Assembly (NCBI GenBank): GCA_001799225.1 | Contig: MGTA01000093.1 | Span: 8,640 to 15,602, forward strand | Direction: 5' to 3' | DNA: 6,963 nt | Origin: Deltaproteobacteria bacterium RIFOXYD12_FULL_50_9 | Lineage (GTDB): Bacteria; Desulfobacterota; Desulfobulbia; Desulfobulbales; CALZHT01 | Shown here: positions 6,094 to 6,963 of the stretch, one piece after another | Layout: every line of letters starts with the position of its first letter | How positions within the stretch are numbered: the stretch's first letter is position 1 | Notes under the pieces: generated by a model | The model's input: only the letters and a program-made list of their open reading frames with translations | What the model was told of the DNA's origin: nothing | Databases searched by the model: none | Translations under genes and position numbers: made by a program

Positions 6094-6552
6094 ATGCTTA
6101 CAGCAAAAGATATCATGACAAAGGAAGTATTGACAGTGCCGATGGATATGCAGGTTGAGGAGTTGGCCGCCATTTTTTGTCATAAAAAGATCAGCGGAGT
6201 GCCGGTGCTGAACGCCTCGGGCGATCTGTTTGGGGTCGTTACGGAAAACGACCTGATTGATCAGACCAAAAAACTGCATATTCCGACCGTGATCACTATT
6301 CTTGATTCGGTGATTTTTCTTGAAAAACCAGGAAAATTCGAACAGGAGATCAAGAAGATGGCAGGTCAAACCGTTCAGGATATCTGCACTCGGAATCCTA
6401 TCACCGTAAATACCGATACCCCGATTGAAGAGTTGGCCTCGATCATGGCCGACAATAACATGCATACCCTGCCCGTGTTAGAGTATGGCCGGCTTGTCGG
6501 AGTGGTCGGCAAGACCGATATTATTCGCACCCTGATTCGTCATGGCGATTGA
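6094..6552 (+). CDS. Two-CBS-domain protein
   Basis: The 152-residue product consists of a CBS pair (Bateman module) with no attached enzyme or transporter domain. CBS1 covers about 4-57 (DIMTKEVLTVPMDMQVEELA, then ISGVPVLNASGDLFGVVTENDLI). CBS2 covers about 93-150 (TVQDICTRNPITVNTDTPIE, then HTLPVLEYGRLVGVVGKTDI). The linker (58-92) is long and partly helical. Such modules usually bind adenosyl ligands such as AMP, ADP, ATP or S-adenosylmethionine in the cleft and act as sensors. The ligand here cannot be read from sequence. It follows the NAD(P)HX-repair gene after 40 bases, and the regulator at 6621 follows after 68 bases, all on one strand, which suggests an operon. A role linked to adenylate or NAD status is inference from this placement. 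Confidence 0.88.
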   Translation: MLTAKDIMTKEVLTVPMDMQVEELAAIFCHKKISGVPVLNASGDLFGVVTENDLIDQTKKLHIPTVITILDSVIFLEKPGKFEQEIKKMAGQTVQDICTRNPITVNTDTPIEELASIMADNNMHTLPVLEYGRLVGVVGKTDIIRTLIRHGD

Positions 6553-6620
6553 TGTGGGAAAGTAATCCAGTGAGTGTTTGCCCATTGTTAATGATAACGT
6601 TTTGAGTAAGGAAATAATCC

Positions 6621-6963
6621 ATGGGTAAGGTTTTAATAATTGATGACGATCCTGTTTATGCCAAAATGCTCCTCCGGCAATTGACTGTGCTGGGTCACGA
6701 AAGCGCTAGGGCTGCCAGCATCAAGGAAGGATTAACATTAGCAGAAACCTTTTGCCCTGACGTCATTTTTCTCGATGTTAATCTTCCGGACGGCAGCGGG
6801 CTTACGGCCATCGGCCCCCTTAAAGGTTTACCGGAGCAACCTGAAATTGTTATCATCACCGGCAATAGCAATTCGAATGGCGCGGAGTTAGCGGTAAGGA
6901 GCGGCGCCTGGAGTTATATCCCAAAACAGGGCACAATGTCAGATCTTGTCCTGCCTTTAGCCA
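6621..6963 (+). CDS. Response regulator, N-terminal receiver domain (runs off the right edge), probable NtrC type
   Basis: The frame opens at an ATG with AAGGA eight bases upstream and stays open for 114 codons to the end of the window. It is a receiver domain with acidic pocket D8-D10 (LIIDDDP), phosphoacceptor D52 (IFLDVNLPDGSG), switch Thr T80 (IITGNS) and Lys K102 (YIPKQG). In most receivers that Lys is followed by Pro; here Gln follows. The block GAELAVRSGAWSYIPKQ is the style I associate with Desulfobacterota response regulators that continue into a sigma-54 AAA+ domain and Fis HTH. The output domain lies outside the window, so that part is expectation only. It is the third gene of the plus-strand run after the NAD(P)HX-repair and CBS genes. 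Confidence 0.85.
   Translation, partial: MGKVLIIDDDPVYAKMLLRQLTVLGHESARAASIKEGLTLAETFCPDVIFLDVNLPDGSGLTAIGPLKGLPEQPEIVIITGNSNSNGAELAVRSGAWSYIPKQGTMSDLVLPLA

Noticed and set aside
6070..6465. A 131-codon minus-strand frame opposite the CBS gene
   Set aside because: It is antisense to two clear CBS domains and its His- and Phe-rich translation shows no domain.
6583..6600. Small dyad GTTAATGATAAC between the CBS gene and the last regulator
   Set aside because: The arms are only four bases (GTTA/TAAC) and AT-rich, with no T-tract, so chance explains it.

Overview
The window reads as ordinary chromosome of a motile Gram-negative bacterium. The best guess is a Desulfobacterota (former Deltaproteobacteria) member near the Desulfobulbales. 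This rests on the style of the sigma-54 activator, on a receiver domain of the 'GAELA..SGAW.YI' type at the right edge, on the ResB-like protein, and on a flagellin whose D1 region resembles delta/epsilon-type flagellins. It is a judgement from remembered family resemblance, not a search result.

Layout, left to right. The 3' end of an unidentified plus-strand gene (to 155) converges on a minus-strand gene for a compact ResB/Ccs1-like cytochrome c maturation protein (193-1134). Divergent from that gene, after a promoter-bearing gap, is a sigma-54 activator with only an AAA+ domain and a Fis-type helix-turn-helix (1323-2327). It converges, with 24 bases between the stop codons, on a solitary minus-strand flagellin gene (3170-2352). 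The flagellin gene has a strong Shine-Dalgarno and a clear sigma-70-type promoter. Next is a minus-strand tRNA-Arg(CCU) with its own rho-independent terminator (3343-3457). A gene-free AT-rich stretch of about 380 bases with two inverted repeats leads to a stand-alone CheY-like receiver protein (3835-4218).

After a probable terminator, the right part is a plus-strand run. It holds a fused NAD(P)H-hydrate epimerase/dehydratase (nnrE-nnrD type, 4491-6053), a two-CBS-domain protein 40 bases later (6094-6552), and the first 114 codons of a response regulator of probable NtrC type that runs off the window (6621 onward).

How the parts relate: the epimerase/dehydratase repairs damaged NAD(P)H, and the CBS protein beside it may sense an adenine nucleotide. 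The two receiver proteins and the sigma-54 activator are signalling parts whose partner kinases are not in the window. No mobile element, CRISPR array, phage gene or defence cassette was seen. I found no convincing new system. The points most worth checking are the inverted-repeat intergenic region (3458-3834), the sensor-less sigma-54 activator beside a lone flagellin, and the A8 tract near the end of the flagellin gene.
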